Source: Nemertoderma westbladi
Taxonomy: Eukaryota > Xenacoelomorpha > Nemertodermatida > Nemertodermatidae
Direction: 5' to 3'
Length of the DNA stretch: 64,000 nucleotides
Assembly: GCA_032718475.1 (NCBI GenBank)
Contig: JAUCBJ010006718.1
Span: 1 to 64,000 of the forward strand
The position numbers were made by a program, and so were the translations under genes. Below the pieces are notes generated by a model, which worked only from the letters and a program-made list of their open reading frames with translations, ran no database searches and was not told where the DNA came from. Numbering within the stretch: the stretch's first letter is position 1; each line of letters starts with the position of its first letter. Positions 54,128-64,000 of the stretch are shown here, in pieces.

Positions 54128-55973
54128 AACACTCTGTCTAGTGCTTTCCAGGAGTCCTGGTTGATTTGTCTCACTGCTTGCACCCCCGCCAACACCTATG
54201 GGGTATTTATTGCCCTCTACCTCTCGTCTACGTCGCATCCTCACCTGCATTTCTACGCAGCCCTGCAGGTCCCTGCTAGGCGAATGTTCGATTTCATCAT
54301 TATTTATTATGTTATCTTCATTAATTATATTATTTTGTTCATCATTTTTCTATGTTATTAATTTATTATTTATGTTGCCAGTACCAGTATTATTTGGTTT
54401 TTTTTAATTAATATATTATTCCCTGTAAAGGCATCTTCATTAATATTGGGATTATTAATTAATTAATATTATTAATATTCTCATTAAAAGTAATGTCGTT
54501 ACCCCCACCCCACCACCAGTCCAGTCGCACCAGTTACGTGTCTGTCATCCAGTCCCAATTAGTGGGGTATTAAGAAAATGTCCATACACCTGGATCTTCA
54601 TATATGCTACCTGAACCAATATCACTTTCAGATAAACCCATTTTTGGCAGGTTCCTTACAGTGTTTTTGTTTCACCTTATTCTGCATTAATTCCCCCAGC
54701 TGGTTGTGCATATTATCCCACATTATTTTCCCAACCACTTCCCTTTCTCTCTCAGGGCTCTGATTTGCTAGCAGACTTTCCCTCTTAACCATTTCTCTAT
54801 ATTCACACATCTTTCATTGTATTCATTCACTCGATCCGCTCAATACGCTTGCTTGCTTCCCTTTTGGCCCATTTGGCTTCCCTCACAGCCCACTCTCTAC
54901 ACTTGTCTGCTCTCTCGCAACCCGCTCTCCACACTCGTTCACTTCTCTCTCGGCCCTTTTTGCTTCCCTCGCAGCCCAATATCTACACTCATTATCTACC
55001 CTTTCTGCCCTTTCTTTACACTATCTCACCAACTCTCTCTCCCTTTCTAATGAAGCACTTTCCTCCTCTAAATGTCGTTCCAATTCCTTTTGATACAGCG
55101 TAACCAGATCTAATTGTCATCCCATATCAATCTCCAACACCCTTTTTGCTTTTACGGAGGATGTGGTGGACTTTTCAGTTACACCGGATTGCCTTTCTAC
55201 TAACTCTACTAATTTTACTGACCGTTTTGGCCCTACCGACGGATGACACCAAATCCTCTGGGTTTACCTCGTGCTTGGTGTCGTTTGAACCCGCTCGTCC
55301 CCCCAACTTAATCCCCTGTGTATCGCCCAGATATGGCCCTATGTACATTCTGTCTATATCAATAACTCCAGATCACTTCAAAGCGTTCGATGGTGACCTT
55401 CTCTGGCTCTCAGGTTTGCCATTTCCCCCTCCCCAAATCGGGTAAAATACTGAAAGTGTTTATTGCACTAACAAATCTTTGACATCAGTTTGGTTTGGTT
55501 TACCTTGTGGTTCGTCTTCCCTTCGTCAAGGAGTCTACAGGCAGCGTTGTAACCCCTCATCAATCATTGACTTTTGGTGACATCCTCATCTTGGACCCCC
55601 TGGTTGTCCCTCCATGTCCGGTGTCGTACCATTGGCCCACCCATCACTGTTCCGTTGGCCACAGTGCCACAGCCCCGTTTTGGCTGGGGGTCTCAGTACA
55701 ATCGCTATCGTTGTTGCATGTCGACTCGCATCCATCGTCTCCCAACAACAACCGTGCGCATTCCTCCTTTCCAAACGACCTGTCCCTTTGTGATAGATCC
55801 GGTGTAGCGGGCCAGTTCCACTGGGTCGTAGCCTCATGGATGGTTATGCCTCCTTGCAGGGAATACGCGGTGGCGTACTCTCCCTTCCCGAACTCTGGAG
55901 TCTCCCAACTGGGATCCCAAATTGGATCCCGACTGGAATAACTTCGGTCATGTTCCTAAGTGCTCGCGCTGGC
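54128..55973 (-). pseudogene. BEL-D gag N-terminal region and leader
   Basis: 54128-54200 on the minus strand reads AVRQINQDSWKALDRVF, matching BEL-A IVRQYQ..WWALDREYG. 54580-55130 has charged, helix-like stretches (LERHLEEESASLEREREF; LREADKCREWAVREAKW-like with breaks) of the kind found at the N-terminus of BEL gag. 55140-55970 is probably gag start and leader, but I could not match it. 54260-54560 is AT-rich with nothing recognisable. Many stops. Confidence 0.55.
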
Positions 55974-56231
55974 TACTGACGGGGTGGTTGACTTGGCCAT
56001 AGGCTGGTGAATAAAAGAGTTTGTTGGTGAACTTTACTCTTGTTAATCGACTGATGTTAACTATACTGACTGACTACTGTAGAATCAGTAGCACAACGTT
56101 GCATAGTGCAGTATAGCGGTGGAAACTGTTACACCTCTACCATAATGAGTAAAATGCCAACTGGTTACACAATCAAATACCAGTAATATATATAGGGGGA
56201 AATACTAGACTGACACGTTGTTGGCCCTCCA
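55974..56231 (-). mobile_element. BEL-D 5' LTR
   Basis: It matches 47749-48040 along its length with a deletion near its end (TACTGACGGGG vs TGTGACGGGATC). Homology with the other LTR stops at GGCCCTCCA|A, fixing the outer edge at 56231. Confidence 0.7.
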
Positions 56232-56400
56232 ATCGATACACTTACTAAAATCCTGACATGTGCGTGCTGGCCTCCCATTGGCTAGTTAACCACGCACAGT
56301 TCCTGCCTCCCTTGGGCCCTTAGTTTGCCTATGTCCACTGGGGTGAAAGGCTAATCCATGCCCAGCTAGTTCTATTGCATAATCCTTGTACTGATATGCC

Positions 56401-57578
56401 CAAAAAAGAAAAACAGGCATCTGGCTGTTATCTTTGTTGAATTAGATTCAGTCTCTCGCTCACGTATGTTCAGCATACTTTCATTATATGGGATTCCTGA
56501 TGAAATTATTGCAGCAATCAGATCAGTATACGATGGTTCGTCAACATTTGTGTCTACTGTTGACGGTGACACAGAACCATTTGAAGTGTTATGGGGCGTC
56601 CTCCAGGGTGACACACTTGCACCATTCTTGTTCATAATTGTGTTTGACTATGTTCTACGCATGGCCTTAGATCATCATAATGATGATGGGGTGAAGAAAA
56701 CTCCACCTACTGGCTCCAGAAGTCGAGGAAATCCTGCCAAGTACCTAACTGATCTAGACTTTGCTGATGACTTAGGAGTACTCTCAGAATCACTAGAAGG
56801 AGCCCAACGGCTCCTCAGCTCATTAGAACATGCTGCTTCTAGTGTTGGTCTTTATTAACTCCAGAAAGACCAAAAGTTTGACAGTTAACTTTGAAAGTCC
56901 TCAGCAAGTCTCTGATCAGATGAGTATAAGCTCAAAGGATGGTATGCTTGAGCATGTAGACGACTTCTGTTACCTGGGATCATGGATCCGGAAGTCAGGT
57001 GAGGACCTTCGAATACGTAAGGGAAAGGCATGGGTAGCCTTGAATAGGCTTTCCAGGAGTTGGAAGTCACCGAGAATTAATCGGAAATTTATGGTCCGAT
57101 TAGCAGCAGTAGTTCCAGTACTCCATGCTGGGAGTCCATGCTGGGCTCTAACTGCTGAGGACACCAAATCTCTGGATGGCACATTCACAAGAATGCTACG
57201 GCGGGTTCATTGTCTCAAGTACAATGCACACATCTCCAACCAGACACTATATAACATTGGAGGTGTCTCATTGGTTCCCCCAAGCTTGACACCAGAACAA
57301 AATCGCCTCCGCTTTGCAGGACATTGATTTCGCTGTAAGGACCAGCCAGTGTATAATCTTGTACTTTGGCAGCCTCATGGAGTGAATAAGCATTGTGGAC
57401 AGCCCATGACTTTCTTGAGACGCATCTTAAAGGAAACTGGCCTTGAAGATGCTGATGATCTAGCAAATGTCATGGGTGATAGGGAGTTGTGGCGGCGCAA
57501 TTTTGTCGACAAGCCGGCACAGCATTCTTAAAAATGTAGCTTCAATGCAGCATGCCGATCCTAGTAGTAGTAGTAGTA
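56401..57578 (+). mobile_element. LINE-B: 5'-truncated (TAG)n-tailed LINE
   Basis: Homologous to LINE-A 8935-10130. It starts inside the RT (AAAAAAGAAAAACAGGCATC) and keeps RSRMFSILSLYGIPDE, WGVLQGDTLAPFLFI and DLDFADDLGVLSESLE. After a frameshift near 56850 it continues to RMLRRVHCLKYN, RFAGH-stop and GDRELWRRNF. It ends CATGCCGATCCTAGTAGTAG.. at 57557-57578. 56232-56400 before it is unassigned. Confidence 0.85.
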
Positions 57579-57723
57579 GGTATGCCCTATAGGATAGATT
57601 AGTAAACAATGTGATAAATTGGCTCCTCCCATTTTGTGGTTGGAATGCATACCATAATGGATCCGCTTACAGAATTCCATTTGCATTTATCAAGAATATT
57701 ATTTAATTTTTTTAATTTATTAT

Positions 57724-57940
57724 TTAGAATTTATCCCAGTCATAGTTGATTTGCTTGCTTGTCCTGGATTTGCTGGCTCTCAAACTGTGTCTGATCTCTG
57801 CAGCGACAATTCTGTGGTCCGAACCAATTAGGTTGAATGAGCAGTATGCCTCGCAGTTGATCATGCTGTTTCTCCACTTTTTGTTTATAAGGATGTAATC
57901 CAGTTGTGCTTTGTTTCTATTAGGGTATTGCTCGTAAATG
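57724..57940 (-). pseudogene. LINE endonuclease C-terminal fragment
   Basis: The reading KAQLDYILINKKWRNS, NCEAYCSFNLIGSDHRIVAAEI corresponds to the last endonuclease strands (Asp and SDH motif) of an RTE-like LINE of a different subfamily from LINE-A. No RT attached. 57579-57723 and 57964-58439 hold nothing recognised. Confidence 0.7.
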
Positions 57941-58439
57941 TACGTATGACTTATATATATCACTATACGTTGGCCTAGTGCGTGATAAGCGCACGATTTA
58001 CTCGAATCACTTGCATTGCTGGTAAATAATAGTTACTAGTTGGGAATAATATAGCAGTACTATGGAAACACATTCGCAATAAATGAACCGAATCTTATTA
58101 CTGACAGGGCACAATATACACTCACCGTGTGGAAATCGAGTTAGTCTGATCTCTAGTCCAATATATTCATCAACAAGTAATGCAATAATAGTAAATGCAA
58201 ACGTAAGTTGTAAATTGCAAATGATTAGTGATTAGTGCAAGCGATTAGGTAAATATTGCAGGCCACTGTAACTAACGTGGCTTGCTGGGCTATAAAATCG
58301 ATGAAAAGTACCTGAATAATATCAAGTTAAGCCTATCGTGTCAAGGCGGACAACAATTATATATGGATACAAACAATGCTCAACGAAAATAGAACAACCA
58401 ATAAGAGTGCATGCAATGAGAGTTCAGTAATACCACAAC

Positions 58440-59523
58440 TGTTGTTAAGCAACATATAAACAACTTTACTTTAAGTTGGACCGATCATATAAACAACATA
58501 ATCAAAAAAATGTCCACCAGCATTGCAAGTCTTAGGAAAATTAAAGGTCAGTTGCCGCTCAAAACGATAATCCAATTATATAAAACTTGTTCTCCCTTAC
58601 CATCATTATTGCTGTCAATTCCTAATATCTCACCATAATGTCCATGGATTTAAAGACATATTATATAAATTAGAAAAAATTCAGAATTACGGTCTACGAT
58701 GTACCTTTAATAAACGATGCAAAGACGTAACGGCAACTGACCTCTGAACCAAATCGAAAATACCCCTACTATCTGCTTTCCGTGAATATTACGGTCTCCT
58801 ATTTTTCTATAAATATATCTACAATATATCTGCCCCTTTTAAAAATCTTGATCTCCCACTACTCCCAAGAAACACCCAGATCTTAAATAGACGCACATAT
58901 CCGATAATCCGCTTACCTAGATGCCACAACCAATTTGGACATTACAGTCTCACTACACAGCTAATTAAACTATGGAACAAACTACCCATTCATATTAGAC
59001 GAACAAACACTTTACAACATTTTAAACTTAAATTAAAGGGTCTATTACTCACAAGATTTACTCGCGAGGAGGTCACATAGAGGAAGCTCAATTACCACAC
59101 CTCTAACACTATTTACTTTTCCCGTATACAGTATACACTACTCAAGTTGCATGGCCCGTATGTGTGTAACTGTTTGTGTTTGTGTGGTATGTATGTATTC
59201 TAATATTAGTGGGGGGGGGGGGGGGTGGTGTGGTGGTGAGGAGCGGGAGGAGGCGTATAATTTTAGCTACGTGGTGTATGGATTGGGATTGCTTGTTCAC
59301 ATTTTTTATATTTTAATTATTTACCGGTTATGTATGTAGACATTTACTAATATCGTCGCGTACTTAAGCGATGATATAGTGTTTAATTTTGTTGGTTACC
59401 GGTGAAATACTGTAGACACATTTACATATAATTTCCTTAATTATAAGTCCCTACCTTGTGTAGAGACTTCCCCATTCGTGCAATCACTATGGGTACCAAA
59501 GGAATAATAATAATAATAATAAT
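58440..59523 (+). pseudogene. LINE C-terminal remnant with microsatellite tail
   Basis: The plus-strand reading has TDHINNIIKKMSTSIASLRKIKGQLPLKTIIQLY, then after breaks RRTYPIIRLPR, GHYSLTTQLIKLWNKLPIHIRR and HFKLKLKGLLL, the C-terminal block of CR1/L2/Jockey-type RT proteins. An untranslated stretch with a run of about 17 G (about 59210-59226) leads to (AAT)n at 59499-59523, a likely 3' end. 59524-59828 is unassigned. Confidence 0.65.
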
Positions 59524-59828
59524 TATGGGCTATTCAATACACACGAGGCACAAATATTATATGCACTGAAACCGAATAATGATCTGATGAAAATATACCT
59601 TTACAGAACACATTTTACGGGATCAAAGACCACCCCTACTATGTCCAGTCCACTTAGCTCAATATTATATGGTGAAACCCGAAGATCCTACACATAGTTT
59701 AAAGTTTCTACCATTGATAAATCCCCTCAACCTTGTTGAACTTGAACAACTATAATAATATTTGGACCAATTAACTAAAGCAAACTCATTTAGAAAACCT
59801 TATAATGTCTCAAGAACCAAAGGGAAAC

Positions 59829-60165
59829 TACTACTACTACTACTAGGTCGAGCGAACTCGGACAGTGGAAATGAGATCCTTCCAGGCTTCCCGATTCTCC
59901 ATAGTTGTCGCAATTTCGTTTCTCCTAATTTCAGTATCCCTTTCAAGTTGATCTATATATGTTATGGCCGGTCGTCCACGACTACGCTTTCCATGAGTTG
60001 GTTGCCAGAAAAGTAGATCTGGTATGACCTCGTCTTTACTTCGCCAGCAGTGCCCACTGAATCTTGATCTGCGTTCACGGAGGGTGGTTGATAAAGGTGG
60101 TATTGTACCATAAAGCTTGGCGTTTGTCATGTGTTGTCTCCAGCTGATGTTTAGGGTTGCCCTTA
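59829..60165 (-). mobile_element. LINE-D: short 3' fragment with (TAG)n tail
   Basis: Minus-strand protein: RATLNISWRQHMTNAKLYG, RRSRFSGHCWRSKDEVIPDLLFWQP, KRSRGRPAITYIDQLERDTE, MENREAWKDLI. It is the same C-terminal layout as LINE-A/B/C but clearly another subfamily. It ends in CTAGTAGTAGTAGTAGTAG (59829-59848, minus). It begins right where LINE-C's own TAG tail lies. Confidence 0.8.
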
Positions 60166-60838
60166 ATACTACTACTAGGATCGGAATGCTGCATTGCAGC
60201 TGCATTTTTAAGAATGCTGTGCCGGCTTGTCAACAAAATTGCACCGCCACAACTCCCTATCACCCATGACATTTGCTAGATCATCCGCATCTTTAAGGTC
60301 AGTGTCCTTTAAGATGCGTCTCAAGAAAGTTATGGGCTGTCCACTATGCTTATTCACTCCATGAGGCTGCCAAAGTACAAGATTATGCACTGGCTGGTGC
60401 TCACGGCGAAAGCAATGTCCTGCAAAGCGGAGGCAATTTTGTTCTAGTGTCAAGCTTGGGGGAACCAATGAGACACCTCCAATGTTATATAGTGTCTGGT
60501 TGGAGATGTGTGCATTGTACTTGACACAATGAACCCGGCGTAGCATTCTTGTGAATGTGCCATCCAGAGATTTTTTATTATTGATAGAAACAATGTGTGG
60601 GCAAGCTGTATTTTTCGAGGTGTCAATTCGTTGCGCCAATAAAAGATAAGTTATTTTCGGTAAAATTAACTTATCATTCGAGGCTAAGACCCCAAGATCC
60701 CTTCCTATAATAAATGTATAATAACAAACACCTCGAAAAATACAGCTTGCCAACACATTGTTACTATCAATAATAAAAAATCAGGGGCTAATAAAATGGC
60801 AGCTGGCTTTGAAATTAATACTCCATATCTCAAGAACC

Positions 60839-60892
60839 TGTGGCCTAGTGGTTGTAGTCTCGGCTTCCACCTCGAGGTCCCAGGTTCGAATC
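60839..60892 (+). promoter_or_regulatory. tRNA-like Pol III promoter (A and B boxes)
   Basis: TGGCCTAGTGG (about 60841-60851) fits the A box and GGTTCGAATCC (60883-60893) is a perfect B box, about 32 nt apart as in tRNA genes. The flanks do not fold into a full tRNA and lead into the hammerhead, so this is a promoter-bearing head of a repeat, not a tRNA gene. Confidence 0.8.
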
Positions 60893-60896
60893 CGAC

Positions 60897-60939
60897 ACCA
60901 CGCTGATGAGACCCAGTAAGGTCGAAACGCGTACGTGGT
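60897..60939 (+). ncRNA. Type I hammerhead ribozyme (copy 2)
   Basis: Stem I ACCACG (60897-60902) pairs with CGTGGT (60934-60939). Core CTGATGA is 60903-60909. Stem II GACC (60910-60913)/GGTC (60920-60923) has the loop CAGTAA. GAAA is 60924-60927. ACGCGT (60927-60932) is self-complementary, giving either a two-pair stem III or a six-pair one between two molecules. The cleavage site is after A60933. No conserved base is missing. Confidence 0.88.
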
Positions 60940-61264
60940 TTGGAGAGATATGAGATATTAATTTCAAGAAAAAATTACGCGATCCTAAATTTGTACACTA
61001 CCCGGTTAAAAAGTACGCATGTGATGGGATTAGACCTACAATTGCGCCAATAAAAGATAAGTTATTTTCGGTAAAATAAACTTATCATTCGAGGCTAAGA
61101 CCCCAAGATCCCTTCCTATAATAAATCCAGAGATTTGGAGTCCTCAGCAGTTAGAGCCCAGCATGGACTCCCGTAGAGGAGTACTGGAACTACTGCTGCT
61201 CTAAATAATCGGACCTTAAGTTTCCGATTAATTCTCGGTGACTTCCAAATCCTGGAAAGCCTAT

Positions 61265-62532
61265 TCAAGGCTGCCCAGCCCATGCCTTTCCCTTACGTAT
61301 TCGAAGGTCCTCACCTGACTTCCGGATCCATAATCCCAGGTAACAGAAGTCGTCCACATGCTCAAGCATACCATCCTTTGAGCTTATGCTCATCCGATCA
61401 GAGACTTGCTGAGGACTTTCAAAGTTAACTGTCAGAATTTTGGTCTTTCTGGAGTTAATAAAAAGACCAACACTAGAAGCAGCATGTTCTAATGAGCTGA
61501 GGAGCCGTTGGGCTCCCTCTAATGATTCTGAGAGTACTCCTAAGTCATCAGCAAAGTCTAGATCAGTTAGGTACTTGGCAGGATTTCCTCGACTTCTGGA
61601 GCCAGTAGGTGGAGTTATCATCACCCCATCATCATTATGATGATCTAAGGACATGCGTAGAACATAGTCAACCACAATAATGTACAAGAATGGTGCAAGT
61701 GTGTCTCCTTGGAGGACGCCCCATAACACTTCAAATGGTTCTGTGTCACCGTCAACAGTAGACACAAATGTTGTCGAACCATCGTATACTGATCTGATTG
61801 CTGCAATAATTTCATCAGGAATCCCATATAATGAAAGTATGCTGAACATACGTGAGCGAGAGACTGAATCAAAGGCCTTGAAGAAGTCAACAAAGATAAC
61901 AGCCAGATGCCTGTCTTTCTTTTTTGATAACTCTTCAATTATCCTTCTAAGTGCCAAAATGGGCTCCATGGTCCCACGACCTTTATGGAACCCATTCTGA
62001 TTTCTACGGAGCAGTCTCTCAATGGGATCCCTGATGCGATTTAATAGAATCCTATTGTATAGCTTTGCAGCAATCGAGATCAATGAGATTCCCTGAAAAG
62101 AACCATAGAGTGTTAGGTTGCCCTTCTCGGGAACTGGCACCAACTTATTTGTTTTAATTTTTTCTGGGACTCTTGTTGTACGGTACATTCTACTATGATG
62201 GGATAGATGAGCTTTAAACACTCAAGTATTTTAAAGACCTCAGGGGGAACACCATCTACTCCACTGGCACGATTGGTCTTAATGCTCTTTGCAGCAGCCT
62301 TCACTTCTGCAAAGGAGATATCGCCAATGGGAATATCTGGGAGTACAGACTCAGACACCTTTACTTCTATAAAGTTATCAGGCAATACCCTGTAATTATT
62401 GAGGAGCTTTTCAAAGTGGGCTTTCCAACCATTGATGCGATCGGCTGGTGATTCAGCCTTAACCTTGGTGGTTGGTTGGCTTTTCCGGCCAGTAAGCAGC
62501 TTGATCGATTTCCATGCCTGGGATGATTGCAT
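61265..62532 (-). pseudogene. LINE-C linker and reverse transcriptase
   Basis: 62532-62113 (linker, PADRINGWKAHFEKLL) and 62221-61265 (318 codons) overlap in different frames. RT motifs are GFHKGRGTMEPILALR, VDFFKAFDSVSRSRM, WGVLQGDTLAPFLYI and DLDFADDLGVLSE. The core RT frame is longer than in LINE-A or LINE-B, so this is the best RT of the family here, but it is separated from its endonuclease and C-terminus by frameshifts. Confidence 0.8.
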
Positions 62533-62587
62533 GCTGTCGTCAGCATCATTGATGGCATCAACCTGTTGGTTTATTAGCTCCTGTAGA

Positions 62588-63610
62588 TTAACAGAGTACT
62601 GCCTGTTCGTTCAGGGACCTAGATGCAGCCTTAACTGCATTCTTGGCTGCTGTAGTCTGTTTGAGTCGGGACTCTTTCTGCGCCTTATCAAGGTCATTTC
62701 GGCCCTTTTGATTTTTTTTGTCAGTCCAGGGGGCCCTTTTCCTGTTTCGAGGGTATACAGGAACTGTTTCTGCAGCTGCTAACTTAACTGCTTCTGTAAA
62801 GGCAGTATAGCCCTCACAGTGATCTGCCGCCTCAGAGGCAAGAGCCTCATACCTGTTGCTCAGCTGTAGTGTGAAGCTGGATCTCACACTTGGCTGTTGC
62901 AACAGAGAGGACCAGTCATGCCGCGGCAAGGCAGATTTCGTTGTTCTGCTAGCACGCAGACTAAGTCTTACCTTGGCCACAATAAGGCGGTGATCACTGG
63001 AGAAGGGTCGAAGTGTAAATGCATTACAGTCTTGTATAGAGCTCCTGTATTTCCTACGAAGCAGAATATGGTCTATCTGGGACTTGTGACCACTGGGTCC
63101 ACTATGAGTCCATAGCTTTCCAGTTCGCTTCTTGAACTGGGTTCCAGCCGAAAACAATCCATTTCCAGAGATAAGATCCTGAAGATGGACAGAATTTCGG
63201 TTAACACTATTGCTATAGACCCAGGGCGATGTAGGTGATTGATGCAGACTTGCATTAAAGTCTCCCAGGAATGTTAAGAATGCATGCTGATCCACTCCAT
63301 CAGTAGCTGCTTGTAGATTGTGGTAGAAATTTTCCACCTCCTCTACAGGGGCAACACTAGTTGGAGAGTAGCACACAATCAGAACCACCTTAGGAAACTT
63401 CTTAGCCAGTCTTCCAGAACATGAGAAGTGGCAACGGATGATGCGGTTAGAGATTTGGTCTATTTTGTCCAATGCTGCATGTGCAGTTGGATTCATCAAT
63501 AGACCAATTCCACCATTGCCACTATCATCTGCTGACGCGAGGGCGAGTCGCCAACCGCCTCCCATGAACCTCATCAGTCTGTCCAGTCTGCATTCGGTGC
63601 TCTTGAACAC
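62588..63610 (-). pseudogene. LINE-C endonuclease
   Basis: A 340-codon frame nearly identical in protein to LINE-A 5640-6626, with GDFNASL, KSQIDHILLRRKY and SSDHRL. The N-terminal strand and the QEHRM Glu are in another frame or absent, because of a deletion near 63560 relative to LINE-A. The frame continues somewhat further into the linker than LINE-A before a stop. Confidence 0.8.
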
Positions 63611-63699
63611 CCACTGCGCTAAGAGAAAGCTTATCTGCCCTTAATAGTCTTGTGTAGCAACCATCAATTCGTTGTTAAGTGATTTAGTCAGTGTCCAGG

Positions 63700-64000
63700 T
63701 CTCACCCCCATATAAAAAAACTCTCGGCTGCTATAGATCCACACATCTGCCGCTTACTACTCGACTACTATGTGATTGGGCGAATGTTCTTTCGTTTCGG
63801 TAACAGTATTTACAAAGTAGATTTTCTAGTCAAACGTGGCATAAAACGGGGATCACTAATCTCACCATACCGATTCAATTTCAATACCACTGACAGTACT
63901 GCTAGTCTGAAGAACAAGGGAATTGGCTGTTACAGTAATGGGATTTGGATAGGCTGCATAATCTATGCCGATGATATTATACGTTTAAGTACGAACCCAA
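63700..64000 (+). pseudogene. LINE RT fragment, cut by the window edge
   Basis: The plus-strand reading LVKRGIKRGSLISPYRFNF (motif B-like) and GIWIGCIIYADDIIRLS (catalytic YADD) is an RT of another LINE family; the nearest in wording is the Ulp1-LINE type (RVSNGVKQGSILSP.. CYADDYLL). It runs out of the window. Confidence 0.7.

Larger units (their letters stand above)
47749..56231 (-). mobile_element. BEL-D: gag-protease LTR element related to BEL-A, doubly interrupted
   Basis: The LTR pair is 55974-56231 (5') and 47749-48040 (3'), with shared sequence such as CTTGGCCATAGGCTGGTGAATAAA and ACCTCTACCATAATGAGTAAAATGCCAA. Gag pieces at 54128-55973, about 52960-53108 and 48900-49560 line up in order with BEL-A gag, so they are one element cut by a LINE and a foldback element. 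Without them it is about 4 kb and has no RT. The flanks show no clear TSD. Confidence 0.75.
60574..61124 (+). mobile_element. Hammerhead-tRNA-like repeat cluster, copy 2
   Basis: Flanked by a 12-bp direct repeat ATCCAGAGATTT (60562-60573 and 61125-61136) that occurs once in LINE-A and LINE-B. Inside: an inverted piece of the unit tail (60574-60622), a unit tail in plus orientation (60632-60785), then a unit head with A box, B box, hammerhead and body (60786-61124). TGCGCCAATAAAAG occurs at 60632 and 61043, giving a 411-bp head-to-tail spacing. The long TSD points to RT-primed insertion. Confidence 0.85.
60166..63640 (-). mobile_element. LINE-C: (TAG)n-tailed LINE, 5' truncated, split by a hammerhead repeat
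   Basis: A minus-strand copy of the LINE-A family from GCAGATAAGCTTTC (about 63640) to the TAG tail at 60168-60182. It holds the endonuclease (63610-62588), linker (62532-62113), RT (62221-61265) and C-terminal region (61260-60208). It lacks the TTAA element (unoccupied site 62459-62462) and carries the repeat insertion 60574-61124. Confidence 0.85.

Noticed and set aside
59205-59226. Poly-G run as a quadruplex regulatory site
   Set aside because: A single homopolymer in a dead LINE 3' region; length may be a sequencing or assembly effect.
60841-60912. A functional tRNA gene
   Set aside because: A and B boxes are good, but no acceptor stem or full cloverleaf forms, and the same head recurs with a hammerhead in a dispersed repeat.

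Overview
This is a eukaryotic, almost certainly invertebrate animal, accessory region. I see no ordinary host gene, no rRNA, and no conventional tRNA gene. Nearly all recognisable sequence is transposable elements, mostly decayed and inserted into one another. BEL/Pao LTR retrotransposons (a metazoan-restricted group), several non-LTR (LINE) families, TTAA-flanked nonautonomous DNA elements, a foldback element and a hammerhead-ribozyme-bearing tRNA-like repeat all point to an animal. The species cannot be told from the sequence.

Layout, left to right. 1-1048: one LTR (LTR-X, plus orientation), inserted in the gag of BEL-A. 1049-4741: BEL-A, a gag-protease-only LTR element whose 3' LTR is 4137-4741. 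4742-10135: LINE-A, (TAG)n-tailed, split by a 1.59-kb TTAA/piggyBac-like element (6830-8419). About 10380-10640: a possible tRNA-related SINE. 10759-14789: a LINE with a Ulp1-like cysteine protease/coiled-coil ORF1 joined by an ATGA overlap to an endonuclease-reverse transcriptase ORF2.

16497 to about 47240 is one nested stack on a decayed CR1/Jockey-type LINE (LINE-H). Part of its RT coding sequence has expanded in place into a 63-bp tandem array of 88 + 5 units. BEL-B (23497-36085, minus strand, TSD TGGAC, two 1224-bp near-identical LTRs) inserted into that array. BEL-C (36565-46271, minus, TSD TCATG) inserted further downstream in the same LINE. BEL-C in turn carries a second TTAA element (42174-43727) and a hammerhead repeat (37718-38041). 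LINE-H resumes at 46272.

47749-56231 is BEL-D (minus strand), a relative of BEL-A. Its gag is split by a CR1-like LINE with an intact 987-residue ORF2 (about 49560-52960) and by a 1-kb foldback element (53115-54121, TSD GAACTG). 56401-57578, 59832-60165 and 60166-63640 are further (TAG)n-tailed LINE copies. The last, LINE-C, is minus strand and is split by a hammerhead repeat cluster with a 12-bp TSD (60574-61124). LINE fragments also lie at 57724-57940, 58440-59523 and 63700-64000.

The insertion order can be read directly from target-site duplications and resumed reading frames. The most interesting items are the RT-derived minisatellite and its internal block duplications, the tRNA-like hammerhead-ribozyme repeat arranged as 411-bp head-to-tail units, the Ulp1-LINE with stop/start overlap, the gag-protease-only LTR family with a hairpin-rich LTR, and the paired TTAA elements for which an unoccupied site is preserved in a paralogous LINE in the same window.
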